Assembly: GCA_035765195.1 (NCBI GenBank)
Contig: DASTYC010000050.1
Span: 241,032 to 305,031, forward strand
Source: CALAED01 sp035765195
GTDB taxonomy: Bacteria; Actinomycetota; Actinomycetes; Streptosporangiales; Streptosporangiaceae
DNA: 64,000 nucleotides
Reading direction: 5' to 3'
Translations under genes and position numbers: made by a program
Notes under the pieces: model-generated
Databases searched by the model: none
Seen by the model: the letters and a program-made list of their open reading frames with translations, nothing else
What the model was told of the DNA's origin: nothing
In this document: in pieces, positions 1-7,193 of the stretch
Numbering within the stretch: the first letter of the stretch is position 1
How the letters are laid out: each line of letters starts with the position of its first letter

Positions 1-501
1 CCAAGCTCCCAGCCTTCGTCCGGGATGTGGTCCGGAAGATGCCGTCCGGCGCACGAGCAATGCCGAAGTCGACTCGTACGGACGGGATACTTGCTCGTCG
101 GACAATGAGGGCCTCCTGCGCCAACAGAAGGCCCTCTATGCTCGTCGTCGTGTCCGGCTCAGGAACAGAACGTCGGGCAGCCTGCGGCCGCGTGGCTCAC
201 AGGCGACTCTTTATTTGACGGCATCCGGAGTTGTTCTACCAGACATCCGGCGGCCCCGTGCTGGATGATGCCTGGCCAGCGGGTTGTTAACGAGTTTCCG
301 GTCAAGTCTTTTCAAGTCATGACGAATGCGTCGGGGGCGAACATGCTTCGCTCCACTCGGCGGTAATGGGCCGTATGTTGTTCGGGATCATGGTCCGGGC
401 GTTGAGGATGATGCGACTGATCCGCAATGCTTGGTTCGCGCACTGAGGTACAGCAGCGCCAACTGCTGACGCCTCGAAGCACGACGGGTGCGCGCGTGTC
501 C
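1..501. other. No convincing gene; one hairpin at 107-136
   Basis: I see no credible coding region here. Short open frames on both strands lack ribosome sites and family-like sequence. A perfect 8-bp stem (GAGGGCCT at 107-114 with AGGCCCTC at 129-136, 14-nt loop) could end transcription of a gene to the left. A 13-nt word containing GTCATGAC occurs at 314-326 and again at 3547-3559, both in non-coding stretches of the same element. Confidence 0.4.
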
Positions 502-529
502 GGCTATACAGGGCTATACAGAAGGAGGG
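502..529 (+). promoter_or_regulatory. Tandem TATACA repeats abutting a strong ribosome site
   Basis: The 9-mer GGCTATACA occurs at 502-510 and again at 512-520, so the copies are offset by 10 bp, one helical turn. The ribosome site GAAGGAGGG (521-529) follows at once, before GTG 536. Each copy holds a possible -10 hexamer (TATACA), or the pair may be an operator read on one DNA face. Which of these it is cannot be told from sequence. Confidence 0.5.
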
Positions 530-535
530 CATCCT

Positions 536-907
536 GTGCCCGCGTCTGCCAATCCATATCCGTGCCCGTTGTCATATCAACTCGCAGTCCTATTCGCTGC
601 AGCCGCGACCGTCTGCTCCCTCCTTGGCTTGGGGCTGACCCCGGTGTCGGCCACGGCCGTCACGCTGATCGCCACGGCCAGTGCCGTGGAGATTTCCTGT
701 CGCCTCACCGACCCACATCCCGCGCCCTCGATCCGGATCAAGGTCGTGGTTCTCATCCTCGTCTTGGTGACGTACCTGGTTGGGCTGGGGTATCCCCCAG
801 TCCTCATGCTTCCCACAGTACTGACCGGCGCATGGTGGATCACGAGGACTGCCAGACGGCTGACTGGCATCCCATACCAGCTACCCAAGTTGGTGATCGT
901 CTTCTAA
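536..907 (+). CDS. Small multi-TM membrane protein of the mobile element
   Basis: A 123-residue protein, almost entirely hydrophobic after the first 15 residues. There are about three membrane spans: a first near residues 13-35, a second through the Ala/Thr-rich stretch after it, and a third around the IRIKVVVLILVLVTYLVGLG segment, continuing into a WW-containing fourth hydrophobic stretch. It ends with a basic segment. GTG 536 is chosen because a near-perfect ribosome site (521-529) lies 6 nt upstream; the longer frame from 488 has none. Small hydrophobic proteins of this size (Spd-like) are common in actinomycete conjugative elements, where they help intramycelial spread, but I see no diagnostic motif. 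That role is an inference from context. Confidence 0.6.
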   Translation: MPASANPYPCPLSYQLAVLFAAAATVCSLLGLGLTPVSATAVTLIATASAVEISCRLTDPHPAPSIRIKVVVLILVLVTYLVGLGYPPVLMLPTVLTGAWWITRTARRLTGIPYQLPKLVIVF

Positions 908-936
908 GAAGACCAACGAATCGGACGGTTCGGGTT

Positions 937-1236
937 ATGGCTCGACCTGAAGGACACATCGACGGCGACGGGCCGCGGGCCGACTTCGCGCGCGCTCTGC
1001 GGTCCGAAAAGGCCAAGGCCGGGATCACCCTCCAGCAGATATCAGACAGAACGCACTATTCCCGCACGGTCCTCTGCGATGCCACACGAGGAGTGACGAC
1101 GCCGACATGGTCAGTCGCCTGGGCGTACCTGTGTGCTTGTAACGAGCCGAAATCCCGGCTCCAGCGCCGTTACTGGGAGCGTTTTTGGGAGGCGGCCCGC
1201 GCTGACTCGGGTGAGGGAGGGCATGGCTCGACCTGA
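937..1236 (+). CDS. XRE-like helix-turn-helix protein
   Basis: A 99-residue protein with one HTH-like module at about residues 15-70 (DFARALRSEKAKAGITLQQI and following). It matches the N-terminal module of the next gene almost position by position: both start MARPE, both have DFARALR, a TPTW or VPTW turn, and a CACN/EACG helix end. This suggests one arose by tandem duplication of the other. Modules of this type are common at the N-termini of actinobacterial signalling proteins. It ends 14 nt inside the next gene, so translation is probably coupled. It is too short to hold an effector and may be a stand-alone DNA-binding partner or a fragment of a former longer gene. No strong ribosome site is visible upstream of ATG 937. 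Confidence 0.6.
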   Translation: MARPEGHIDGDGPRADFARALRSEKAKAGITLQQISDRTHYSRTVLCDATRGVTTPTWSVAWAYLCACNEPKSRLQRRYWERFWEAARADSGEGGHGST

Positions 1237-2890
1237 ACGTCCGGTGGAGAATGAGGGGCCCGTCGGCGACTTCGCGCGGGCCCTACGAGCTCTACGCGCC
1301 GAGGCCGGCGTCACCTACCGGCAGATGGCCGAAAACACCCGGATCTCTCATGTGGCGCTGGCCTCCGCGGCGTCGGGACGCAAGGTCCCGACCTGGCCCG
1401 TGACCCGCGCGTATCTCGAGGCGTGTGGATCCCCAGATGTGGACGCATGGCGAGCCACCTGGAGGGCGTGCCGCTCAGCGACCCGATCAGGGAGTTCCGG
1501 CGGTGAAGCCGCCGCAGCACAACATGATGCTGCTGACGCAGCGCGGTGCGCGTTCGCGGCCCGGCTGGCCGAGCTACTGGATCTTTCTGAACTGTCATTG
1601 CCAAAGGCTGCAGCGCTGACGATGCGGCGGCGCCCCCCGGGGGCCACATGGAGGCTCACCGAGCGCAGGATCAGCGCGTGGAAGACCGGCGTCAATCTGC
1701 CCGCATCGGATGGGGCGTTGTTCGCCTTGGTCCGCGTACTCACCGAGCACGCCCGGGCCGCTCACGGCTCTCTCGCTGCCGAACTGCCCACCGAGAAGGA
1801 GTGGGCGGCCCTACTGCGAAGGGCCCGCCGTCAAGAGCCAACTGCGCCCGGGCAACTCCCTTCCCCACCCAGTACCGCGTCGCCCGGAAAGTCTCTGCAA
1901 GCCGTGGCACCTACCCAATCGCTGCCGCGTATGGACAGACAGGCGGCTGTAGCGGCTCAGGACAACTTCATCGCCGAGCTCAATGCGGCCTGGGAGGCGG
2001 CGGGACCGCCCTCCTACGCTCGGCTGGAGAGGCTATCGCTACGTGTCTCCGGCGGCCTGCATGGATTGCGGCTGCGGGTACTGGCCGCCTCAACCACCCA
2101 GGCCATTCTCAGCGGCAGGCGCAAACGCCTGCCGGAATGGGGATGGGTCGCCTCGTTCGTCAACGGCTTGCGGCTCGCCGCGGCCGAGAACGGCCTTGAC
2201 CCGGACGTGATCGGCACCATCCAGGAGTGGAAGGCCAAGCATCACGCGGTCCGCCTCGCGCCTGCCCGGCAGGTGTTCCCGCAGAGCTGGTCGGGGCGGA
2301 ACTGCTCGATCGTACTCACGGACATCGTGGGGTTCGGATCGGACAAGCGTGACGACTTCGATCGGCAGATGATACGCCGCCAGATGTACGAGCTGCTCCG
2401 GGACGCGTTCGAGAGGTCGAACGTCCCGTGGACGACGAGCTACCGCGAGGATCGGGGCGGCGGGATGCTCATCGTGGTGCCGCCGACCGTTCCCACGGCT
2501 TCGATCGTCGATCCACTCGTCGTTTTCCTCGCCGCCTCGCTCAGGCGGCACAACGACCGGTCGAGCGAAGCCGTCCGCATCCAGCTGCGACTCGCGCTCA
2601 ACGTCGGTCCGGTAACTGCCGACAGAGATAGAGTCACCGGCGAATCCATCATCCGGACCGCCCGACTGGTCGAGGCGCCCGTCCTCAAGGAGCAACTCGC
2701 CATCACAGCCGCCGACCTCGGCGTCATCGTCTCATCCTTCGTCCACGACACCGTCGTCACACACGGCTCCGGCCAAGTGGACCCGGCCAATTACCACCGA
2801 GTGAGCGTCCAGGTGAATAGGTCGAAGCTCACGGCCTGGATGCGCCTTGCCAGAGCCGAGTCCCTGTCGCCGAACCAGCAGCCTTCTTGA
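1223..2890 (+). CDS. HTH modules fused to a nucleotide-cyclase-like domain
   Basis: A 555-residue soluble protein. ATG 1223 is preceded by GAGGGAGG and overlaps the preceding gene by 14 nt. Residues 15-70 are an XRE-like HTH. Two further helical modules at about 97-195 and 245-335 also look HTH-like. Residues about 355-530 resemble class III nucleotide cyclases: CSIVLTDIVGF carries the first metal aspartate (D367). In relatives I recall, the second metal aspartate lies in an EDRGDG motif; here residues 409-414 read EDRGGG, so that Asp is Gly413. The domain may therefore be catalytically weak or act as a ligand sensor. Cyclase-like domains of this actinobacterial type occur in signalling and biological-conflict proteins. 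The substrate, and whether it binds DNA, are unknown. Confidence 0.7.
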   Translation: MARPERPVENEGPVGDFARALRALRAEAGVTYRQMAENTRISHVALASAASGRKVPTWPVTRAYLEACGSPDVDAWRATWRACRSATRSGSSGGEAAAAQHDAADAARCAFAARLAELLDLSELSLPKAAALTMRRRPPGATWRLTERRISAWKTGVNLPASDGALFALVRVLTEHARAAHGSLAAELPTEKEWAALLRRARRQEPTAPGQLPSPPSTASPGKSLQAVAPTQSLPRMDRQAAVAAQDNFIAELNAAWEAAGPPSYARLERLSLRVSGGLHGLRLRVLAASTTQAILSGRRKRLPEWGWVASFVNGLRLAAAENGLDPDVIGTIQEWKAKHHAVRLAPARQVFPQSWSGRNCSIVLTDIVGFGSDKRDDFDRQMIRRQMYELLRDAFERSNVPWTTSYREDRGGGMLIVVPPTVPTASIVDPLVVFLAASLRRHNDRSSEAVRIQLRLALNVGPVTADRDRVTGESIIRTARLVEAPVLKEQLAITAADLGVIVSSFVHDTVVTHGSGQVDPANYHRVSVQVNRSKLTAWMRLARAESLSPNQQPS

Positions 2891-3127
2891 TTCAGATCTC
2901 GGTGCCACCACGCGTTGGGTCAGCACTTCCCTTCTTGACACGCGTTGCTAACCAGGCAGGCGCTCGCGAGCCATAAACGTGGCCTCAGCAGGTGACGGTC
3001 GACTCCACAAGCGCGGAGAGCGCAGAAGAGCGGCATTGTGACTTGATGGCCAGAGGCGGCCCCGCAGCACCACGGCCGCCAGCGGCGCGATGAACGACCT
3101 CCTTCGCGTTCACGAGGAGGTAGCGCC

Positions 3128-3517
3128 GTGGCGACCACTCGGCCCGAGCCGCCTGCGTCCAGCGGGACAGCGGGCTCGTGGCGACCACCACATTTCTTCT
3201 TGCCGCGTGAGGCGCTGGATCACCTCCGCCAACACCACGACCTCAAGGGGTGCCTGCGCGGGCTCCGGCATGGCACAGGCAAAGGACAGCGCGTGGACCG
3301 CCCCCGGCAACTAGAGAGGAATCCGCTTAGCCCTGTCGGGTTCTGGGCGCCGCGCGCCTCGCTAGCACCTGCCCGAGGCGACCTACGAAGCGGTTACCGG
3401 CAGGGCCCGGCCAACCGAGTCCGGCGAGCTGGGCTGTTCAGCGACGGCACCGCCCGGCTCGTGCCGACTTCCCCGAAGATTTTCCGTTCGGGATTCCCGG
3501 ACATGGCACGTGCTTGA
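3128..3517 (+). CDS. Doubtful small protein, unrecognised
   Basis: An open frame of 129 codons from GTG 3128, with a good ribosome site (GAGGAGG, about 3114-3120) 7-8 nt upstream. The first 60 residues (containing PPHFFLPREALDHLRQHH) look protein-like. The remainder is Arg/Pro/Gly-rich and resembles out-of-frame high-GC sequence. It could be a real small element gene or the 5' remnant of a decayed one. I recognise no family. The surrounding 2891-3127 and 3518-3601 contain no other gene that I can support. Confidence 0.3.
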   Translation: MATTRPEPPASSGTAGSWRPPHFFLPREALDHLRQHHDLKGCLRGLRHGTGKGQRVDRPRQLERNPLSPVGFWAPRASLAPARGDLRSGYRQGPANRVRRAGLFSDGTARLVPTSPKIFRSGFPDMARA

Positions 3518-3601
3518 CCGGGTGCTGAGAATCGCCTGATCGGCTGAAGTCATGACGAACGGACTGCTCGTGTTCCTGGGGATGGCTAACCAGGAGTGGC
3601 A

Positions 3602-3829
3602 ATGGACCTCAAGAAGAGTGCACGCACCGCCAAGATTCTAAGCATCATGCAACTGCTCATTATGGGCGGCGTAGTGGCCATCCCAGCGCTCGTCTATGCG
3701 ATCAAGGCCGAGAATTACGCCTACGACGGTGAGGTAGATCTGGCCAAGAACCGGCTCGACACTGCGCATGTCTGGCAGTGGATTGCGCTTGTCGCGGGAC
3801 TGCTATTCTGGGCCATCGTATTGCTCTAA
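3602..3829 (+). CDS. Small two-TM protein, CD225/dispanin-like
   Basis: A 75-residue membrane protein with a lysine-rich N-terminus and two membrane spans, about residues 13-33 and 56-75. Between them is a polar loop ending in an Asp/Ala/Lys-rich helix (DGEVDLAKNRLDTAHVW). The order IPALVYAIKAEN, then a GD-like loop, then A..A helix and second span recalls bacterial CD225/dispanin (IFITM-like) proteins, whose function is not well established. ATG 3602 is preferred to the in-frame GTG 3596 because the AGGAG site at 3592-3596 is correctly spaced only for the ATG. GC content is clearly below that of neighbouring core genes, in keeping with acquired DNA. The family call is tentative. Confidence 0.55.
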   Translation: MDLKKSARTAKILSIMQLLIMGGVVAIPALVYAIKAENYAYDGEVDLAKNRLDTAHVWQWIALVAGLLFWAIVLL

Positions 3830-3994
3830 CCGGCCGTGTAGGTTTCAACCTGCGACAGCTACAGTTGGCGGAGCATTGCTCGTGCACTCGGTTCGGTCCG
3901 GCGCCGCCGTGTGGCGGTGCACTCGCGCAACATTGGACACTTGGACATTGCCGCCCCGATTCGGGCCCGGATCGAGGTCGGGCGAATGGTTATG

Positions 3995-5339
3995 TCATCT
4001 GCTCGAGGCAGCCGGACACGCAGGATCTATGCAGGCACGATCCCATAACAGCCCGCCAGGAGAGTTGTCGGGCAGGACATCACCGATTCCTCCCGGAATG
4101 CACTTCACACATGAAGCAGGTGCCGTCGCGGTCGAGGACAACGCCACACCGGCCGCACTCCCGAGTGGGTGATGCAGTCGCGAGCCGCCGGTCAGGGGTT
4201 CCGCTGGCGTGGAGCACTCTAGCCAGCGGGATGGGATGTTCACGGGCATGCCCGCCTGTCGAGCGACGCGAGCGGCCGATCTGGCGTGATGGTCGGCGCG
4301 GCGGGCGTCGTGTCGCATGAGGCCAACGCGCGATAGCCGCCGACGGGCGGCGGACGCATGCCTGAACGCATCACCCCGGGCCGCCAATGCGGTATCGCGC
4401 TGAGCGGCCCGCTGAGCCTGCTCGGCGCGGATACGGCGGGCGTGGTCTGCGGCGAGCTGCCCTGGGGCCGGATGCAGGCCGCCGCCACGGATGTGCCAGC
4501 AGGCACGGCAGGTGCTCCATCGCGTACAGGACATCGGCAGGGGTCCACCCCGCCGCCCAATACCGTCGGGCCAGTGAGCGAAGGTGCCGTGCGGTCAGTC
4601 TGCGCAGCACCGGGTTACGGTGCCGCAGCGTCTCGGCTGCGGCGAGCGCCTCTCCCCGCGTCGCTGGGCGTCGTGTCGCCGGCCAGTGGCGGGAGTTTGA
4701 GCTTTCGGACGGGTCTTCGCGCGGGGGAATGCTTCTAGGTCCCTTACGGGACCCAGAAGGGGTGCCAGATTCGCGCTGGGGTACCTGCGTCAGCGGGGTG
4801 GGTCGTTGTCGAATCGGGCGGCGGTCACTCGATCGGCTGGGCGTGCACAGCACGTACTCCGCCGCACGGTTGCCCTCGCCGGCGGCCGCCAGCCCGTACA
4901 GCAACCCGATGCGGAACAGCGGCGTGGCCCCGGACTCGACGGTGCCGAGGTAGCCGCGGGCGCGAAGCCACTCGATCACGCGGGCCACCGTGCGGCGGCT
5001 AACCTCTGCCTGTTCGCCGACTCGGGCCCAGGTCGGCCGGGTCGTCCGGTCCTTCCAATCGGCGTAGCGGGCCAACACCCGCACCACCTCGGCCCAATTT
5101 CCGCGCCGGTCGGACCGCAGCTGACCGAACGCCGGGCTGCCCAGCACGTCAGCCACCCACGCCATCTGACTACGGGCACGGCGCGACCCCACCGGCACTG
5201 CCCGGAAGATCTCCAGGGTGCGAGGCGGCAATCGCCGAGCGGGCGATCTCGAGTGTCGGCGTCGCACGGTCGTCGCTTCGCTGGCCACCGCGAACGAATG
5301 CTCCGACTCGGCGCCGGACGCAAAGATGCGTGTCGTCAC
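3995..5339 (-). pseudogene. Replication-initiator-like HTH protein gene, apparently frameshifted
   Basis: Translation starts at GTG 5339, with GAAAGGA just upstream. The first part holds a conserved-looking helical region (residues about 35-90) and a winged-HTH with SRRTVARVIEWLRARGYLG (about 110-140). A later LAAAETLRHRNPVLRRLTARHLR stretch, described here only by its ends (LAAAET...ARHLR), leads to WTPADVLYAMEHLP. This layout resembles HTH proteins annotated as replication initiators in actinomycete elements. After MEHLP the frame turns into Arg/Pro-rich sequence and stops at 4371. The neighbouring frame instead continues plausibly (CWHIRGGGLHPAPGQLAADH, then an Arg/Ala helix) to 3995. The break lies near 4499-4505 and equals +1 or -2 nt. 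It is either a true mutation or a sequencing error. Confidence 0.5.
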
Positions 5340-5535
5340 GATGTCCTTTCGGAGGAGCGAGCCTTGGCGTCGGGTTGGCGACTTGGGCGCCAGGGCCGCT
5401 GTGATGCCAGAGTGTGGACGCGAGGTGGGCTACGTCATTGTGTGCTGACGCTGCTTCCGGCGTCTGCGCGGTGACGGTGCGGCGAAATCCGCTCCGTGCT
5501 CAGCGTCTTGGCTGGTCACGGCCTGATCGGTCGGT

Positions 5536-5580
5536 CTCCTAAAAGGGCCTATCGTGTCGGTTCGAGTCCGACCGGGGGCA
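5536..5580 (+). other. Isolated 3' end of a tRNA gene (attachment-site relic)
   Basis: GTCGG-TTCGAGT-CCGAC (5556-5572) is a perfect T-arm. It is followed by the acceptor strand CGGGGGC (5573-5579) and discriminator A5580; no CCA is encoded. The matching 5' acceptor strand GCCCCCG is absent from the preceding 80 nt, and the anticodon stem does not pair, so this is not a whole tRNA. CTCCTAA at 5536-5542 would fit the anticodon loop of an Arg(CCT) tRNA, but the spacing to the T-arm is three bases too long for a standard class I tRNA. The identity is therefore unsure. Such 3' fragments mark attR of elements that integrate into tRNA genes. The stretch 5340-5535 upstream holds nothing I can support. 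Confidence 0.6.
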
Positions 5581-5640
5581 CGAGGCGGCGTTTGGTGTTC
5601 GCCGAACGGGGCCGGCTTCACCGAAGCCCGCGGTGCTGAC

Positions 5641-5689
5641 CCGGGGGGCGACCCCCCGGCCCCCCGATGTGGGGGGCTCCGCCCCCCAC
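5641..5689. repeat. Pair of G/C-run hairpins
   Basis: Two perfect stems follow one another: CCGGGGGG-CGA-CCCCCCGG (5641-5659) and GTGGGGGGC-TCC-GCCCCCCAC (5669-5689). More C-runs follow to 5697. They sit just outside the tRNA relic in the 324-nt gap before the next gene and may be transcription terminators or a repeated palindromic element. The core GGGGGGCGACCCCC recurs at about 56677-56690. The rest of the gap to 5904 shows no gene. Confidence 0.55.
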
Positions 5690-5904
5690 GCCCCCCGGCG
5701 CCGGGGTGTCACTGTCGGGGCAAGTCACGAGGTGGGCCGACGAGGCGGACGCGATCGGGTCTCGCCGGGCGTCGTGCGCGTGCAGGCGCTGCGGTCCGCC
5801 AGGCATATTGGTGGCGGCGGAGTTCGTTCTTAGAGTCAGTTGTGGGTGCCGCGGTGCGGATACGCCTACACTGATCGCAATCTGCGGACGTGTGGAGGCA
5901 AGTG

Positions 5905-6702
5905 ATGGAGAGCAGGAACCCGGCCTTCCGAAGGGCGCCGATAGGGCAACAGGCGCAGGCCTATGCGCCGAGCGCGCAACAGCTCCAGAACATGTACAAC
6001 GCGCCGTCCTACGTTCCGCCCAAGGTGGCCCGGCCGATGACCCTGGACGACGTGGTCGTCCGCGGCTTCTTGAGCCTGGCCACGCTGGTCGCGACCGCGG
6101 CGCTCGCATGGGTGCTGGTACCGGTCGAGCTGGCCATGCCGATCCTCGTCATCACGCTCATCGCCGAGCTGGGCATCTGGGCGTTCATCACGTTCGGGCA
6201 GAAGGCGAACGCGCCGCTCGTGCTCGGCTTCGCGGGCGTCTACGGAGTGGCCGTCGGCATCATCAGCCATGCCTACAACGACGTCTACAACGGGGTGGTG
6301 CTGCAGGCGGTGGCGGGCACCGCGCTCGCGTTCGCCGCGATGCTCGCCGTCCACTCGCTGCGGATCTTCCGGGTCACGCCGAAGGTGGCCAAGTTCATCG
6401 TCGCCGCGGGCTTCGCGCTCGTCGGGCTCATGCTGATCAACATGCTGGTGCAGGTCTTCGGCCCGGACTCCGGGATCGGCATCCGCGACCCGAGCAACCC
6501 GATGGCCTACATCTTCAGCATCGTCGCGATCCTGGTCGGCTGCTTCTTCCTGCTGCTCGACTTCGCGGCCGTGGAGGAAGGCGTACGGGCCGGCGCCCCG
6601 GAGAAGTTCGCGTGGTACATGGCGTTCGGGCTGACCCTCAGCCTGGTGTGGATCTACCTCGAGCTGCTGCGGCTGCTGTCGTACTTCAGCGGGCGAGACT
6701 GA
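5905..6702 (+). CDS. Bax inhibitor-1/YccA family membrane protein
   Basis: A 265-residue protein with a polar, Gln/Pro-containing N-terminal tail of about 50 residues and then seven predicted membrane spans. Spacing and loop features match the actinobacterial BI-1/YccA family: HAYNDVYNGVV after span 3 and a long final helix ending ELLRLLSYFSGRD. Family members act in the membrane as ion (often Ca2+) leak channels or as modulators of membrane proteases; the bacterial role is poorly defined. ATG 5905 is chosen because GGAGG at 5894-5898 is 6 nt upstream; an upstream GTG at 5890 lacks a site. It is the first core gene right of the tRNA relic and is followed by a strong terminator. Confidence 0.85.
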   Translation: MESRNPAFRRAPIGQQAQAYAPSAQQLQNMYNAPSYVPPKVARPMTLDDVVVRGFLSLATLVATAALAWVLVPVELAMPILVITLIAELGIWAFITFGQKANAPLVLGFAGVYGVAVGIISHAYNDVYNGVVLQAVAGTALAFAAMLAVHSLRIFRVTPKVAKFIVAAGFALVGLMLINMLVQVFGPDSGIGIRDPSNPMAYIFSIVAILVGCFFLLLDFAAVEEGVRAGAPEKFAWYMAFGLTLSLVWIYLELLRLLSYFSGRD

Positions 6703-6718
6703 CCTCGATAAACACGAA

Positions 6719-6745
6719 GCGAGGGCGCCCTCGGGGCGCCCTCGC
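6719..6745 (+). terminator. Strong hairpin terminator
   Basis: A perfect 12-bp stem, GCGAGGGCGCCC (6719-6730) with GGGCGCCCTCGC (6734-6745), and a TCG loop. It lies 17 nt after the Bax-inhibitor-1 gene and just before the convergent DUF4287 gene, so it can serve both strands. Confidence 0.8.
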
Positions 6746-6766
6746 GGTAGCGGTAGGGGAATCGTC

Positions 6767-6994
6767 TCAGTAGCGGCGGGCCCGCCGGCTCAGCTCGTGC
6801 TCGTGGACGAGCGCGGACGCGTAGCCGTGTGAGATGCCGTGCTCGTCGGCCAACCAATTAACGCGTTCGTCGCAACGCAGGAAGGCCGGTCCGTTTTCGA
6901 TGGCTTGGAACCACTCAGGGAGGTCACGTCCAGTGACCGCAGGGATGCGGGCGATGAGCTTGTTATGCGTCTCCGGTGAGTGGTTCAGGGACAT
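6767..6994 (-). CDS. DUF4287 domain small protein
   Basis: A 75-residue soluble protein matching the short DUF4287 family. It has an N-terminal HNKLIARIPAVTGRDLPEWF segment and a C-terminal WLADEHGISHGYASALVHEH segment, which in the family forms a compact helical domain. Its biochemical function is unknown to me. The ATG at 6994 has a strong ribosome site (AGGAGG, 5-8 nt upstream on the minus strand). A possible operator, GTAAGT...ACTTAC at 7088-7107, lies about 95 nt upstream. The last residues are basic (RRARRY). Confidence 0.8.
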   Translation of the reverse strand: MSLNHSPETHNKLIARIPAVTGRDLPEWFQAIENGPAFLRCDERVNWLADEHGISHGYASALVHEHELSRRARRY

Positions 6995-7087
6995 CGGCTA
7001 CCTCCTGGTCGCTCCGTGCACCTCTTCTGCCGACTGTGCAACAGCTCAAGCGATGAGACAACCCCCCGAGCGAACCTTTCTGTCACG

Positions 7088-7107
7088 GTAAGTAGATCAT
7101 CACTTAC
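7088..7107 (-). promoter_or_regulatory. Inverted repeat upstream of the DUF4287 gene
   Basis: GTAAGT (7088-7093) and ACTTAC (7102-7107) form a dyad with an 8-nt centre holding GATC. It lies in the 199-nt gap between the thiolase gene and the DUF4287 gene, both on the minus strand, in unusually AT-rich sequence for this window. A repressor site is plausible; its protein is unknown. Confidence 0.35.
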
Positions 7108-7193
7108 AGTGCGTGCCTCGTTGGTTGCCCGAGGTGAACACCCTCCGGAAAGCGGCCGAAAACGGGCTGAACGCAGGGGAAAGGACGGTTTGT

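Larger units (their letters stand above)
1..5580. mobile_element. Probable end of an integrated tRNA-targeting element (AICE-like remnant)
   Basis: The segment left of the isolated tRNA 3' end at 5536-5580 has a different gene style from the core genes to its right. It contains HTH regulators, small membrane proteins, a replication-initiator-like gene and stretches of visibly lower GC (for example 3541-3830). Actinomycete integrative and conjugative elements integrate at the 3' end of tRNA genes, leaving a complete tRNA at one end and a duplicate of the 3' part at the other. No integrase, excisionase or FtsK-like transfer gene is visible here, so either the rest lies left of the window or this is a decayed remnant. 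The left limit is unknown; position 1 is only the window edge. Confidence 0.45.

Noticed and set aside
5500..5580. A complete tRNA gene
   Set aside because: Only the T-arm and acceptor 3' strand are intact; no 5' acceptor GCCCCCG and no pairing anticodon stem.
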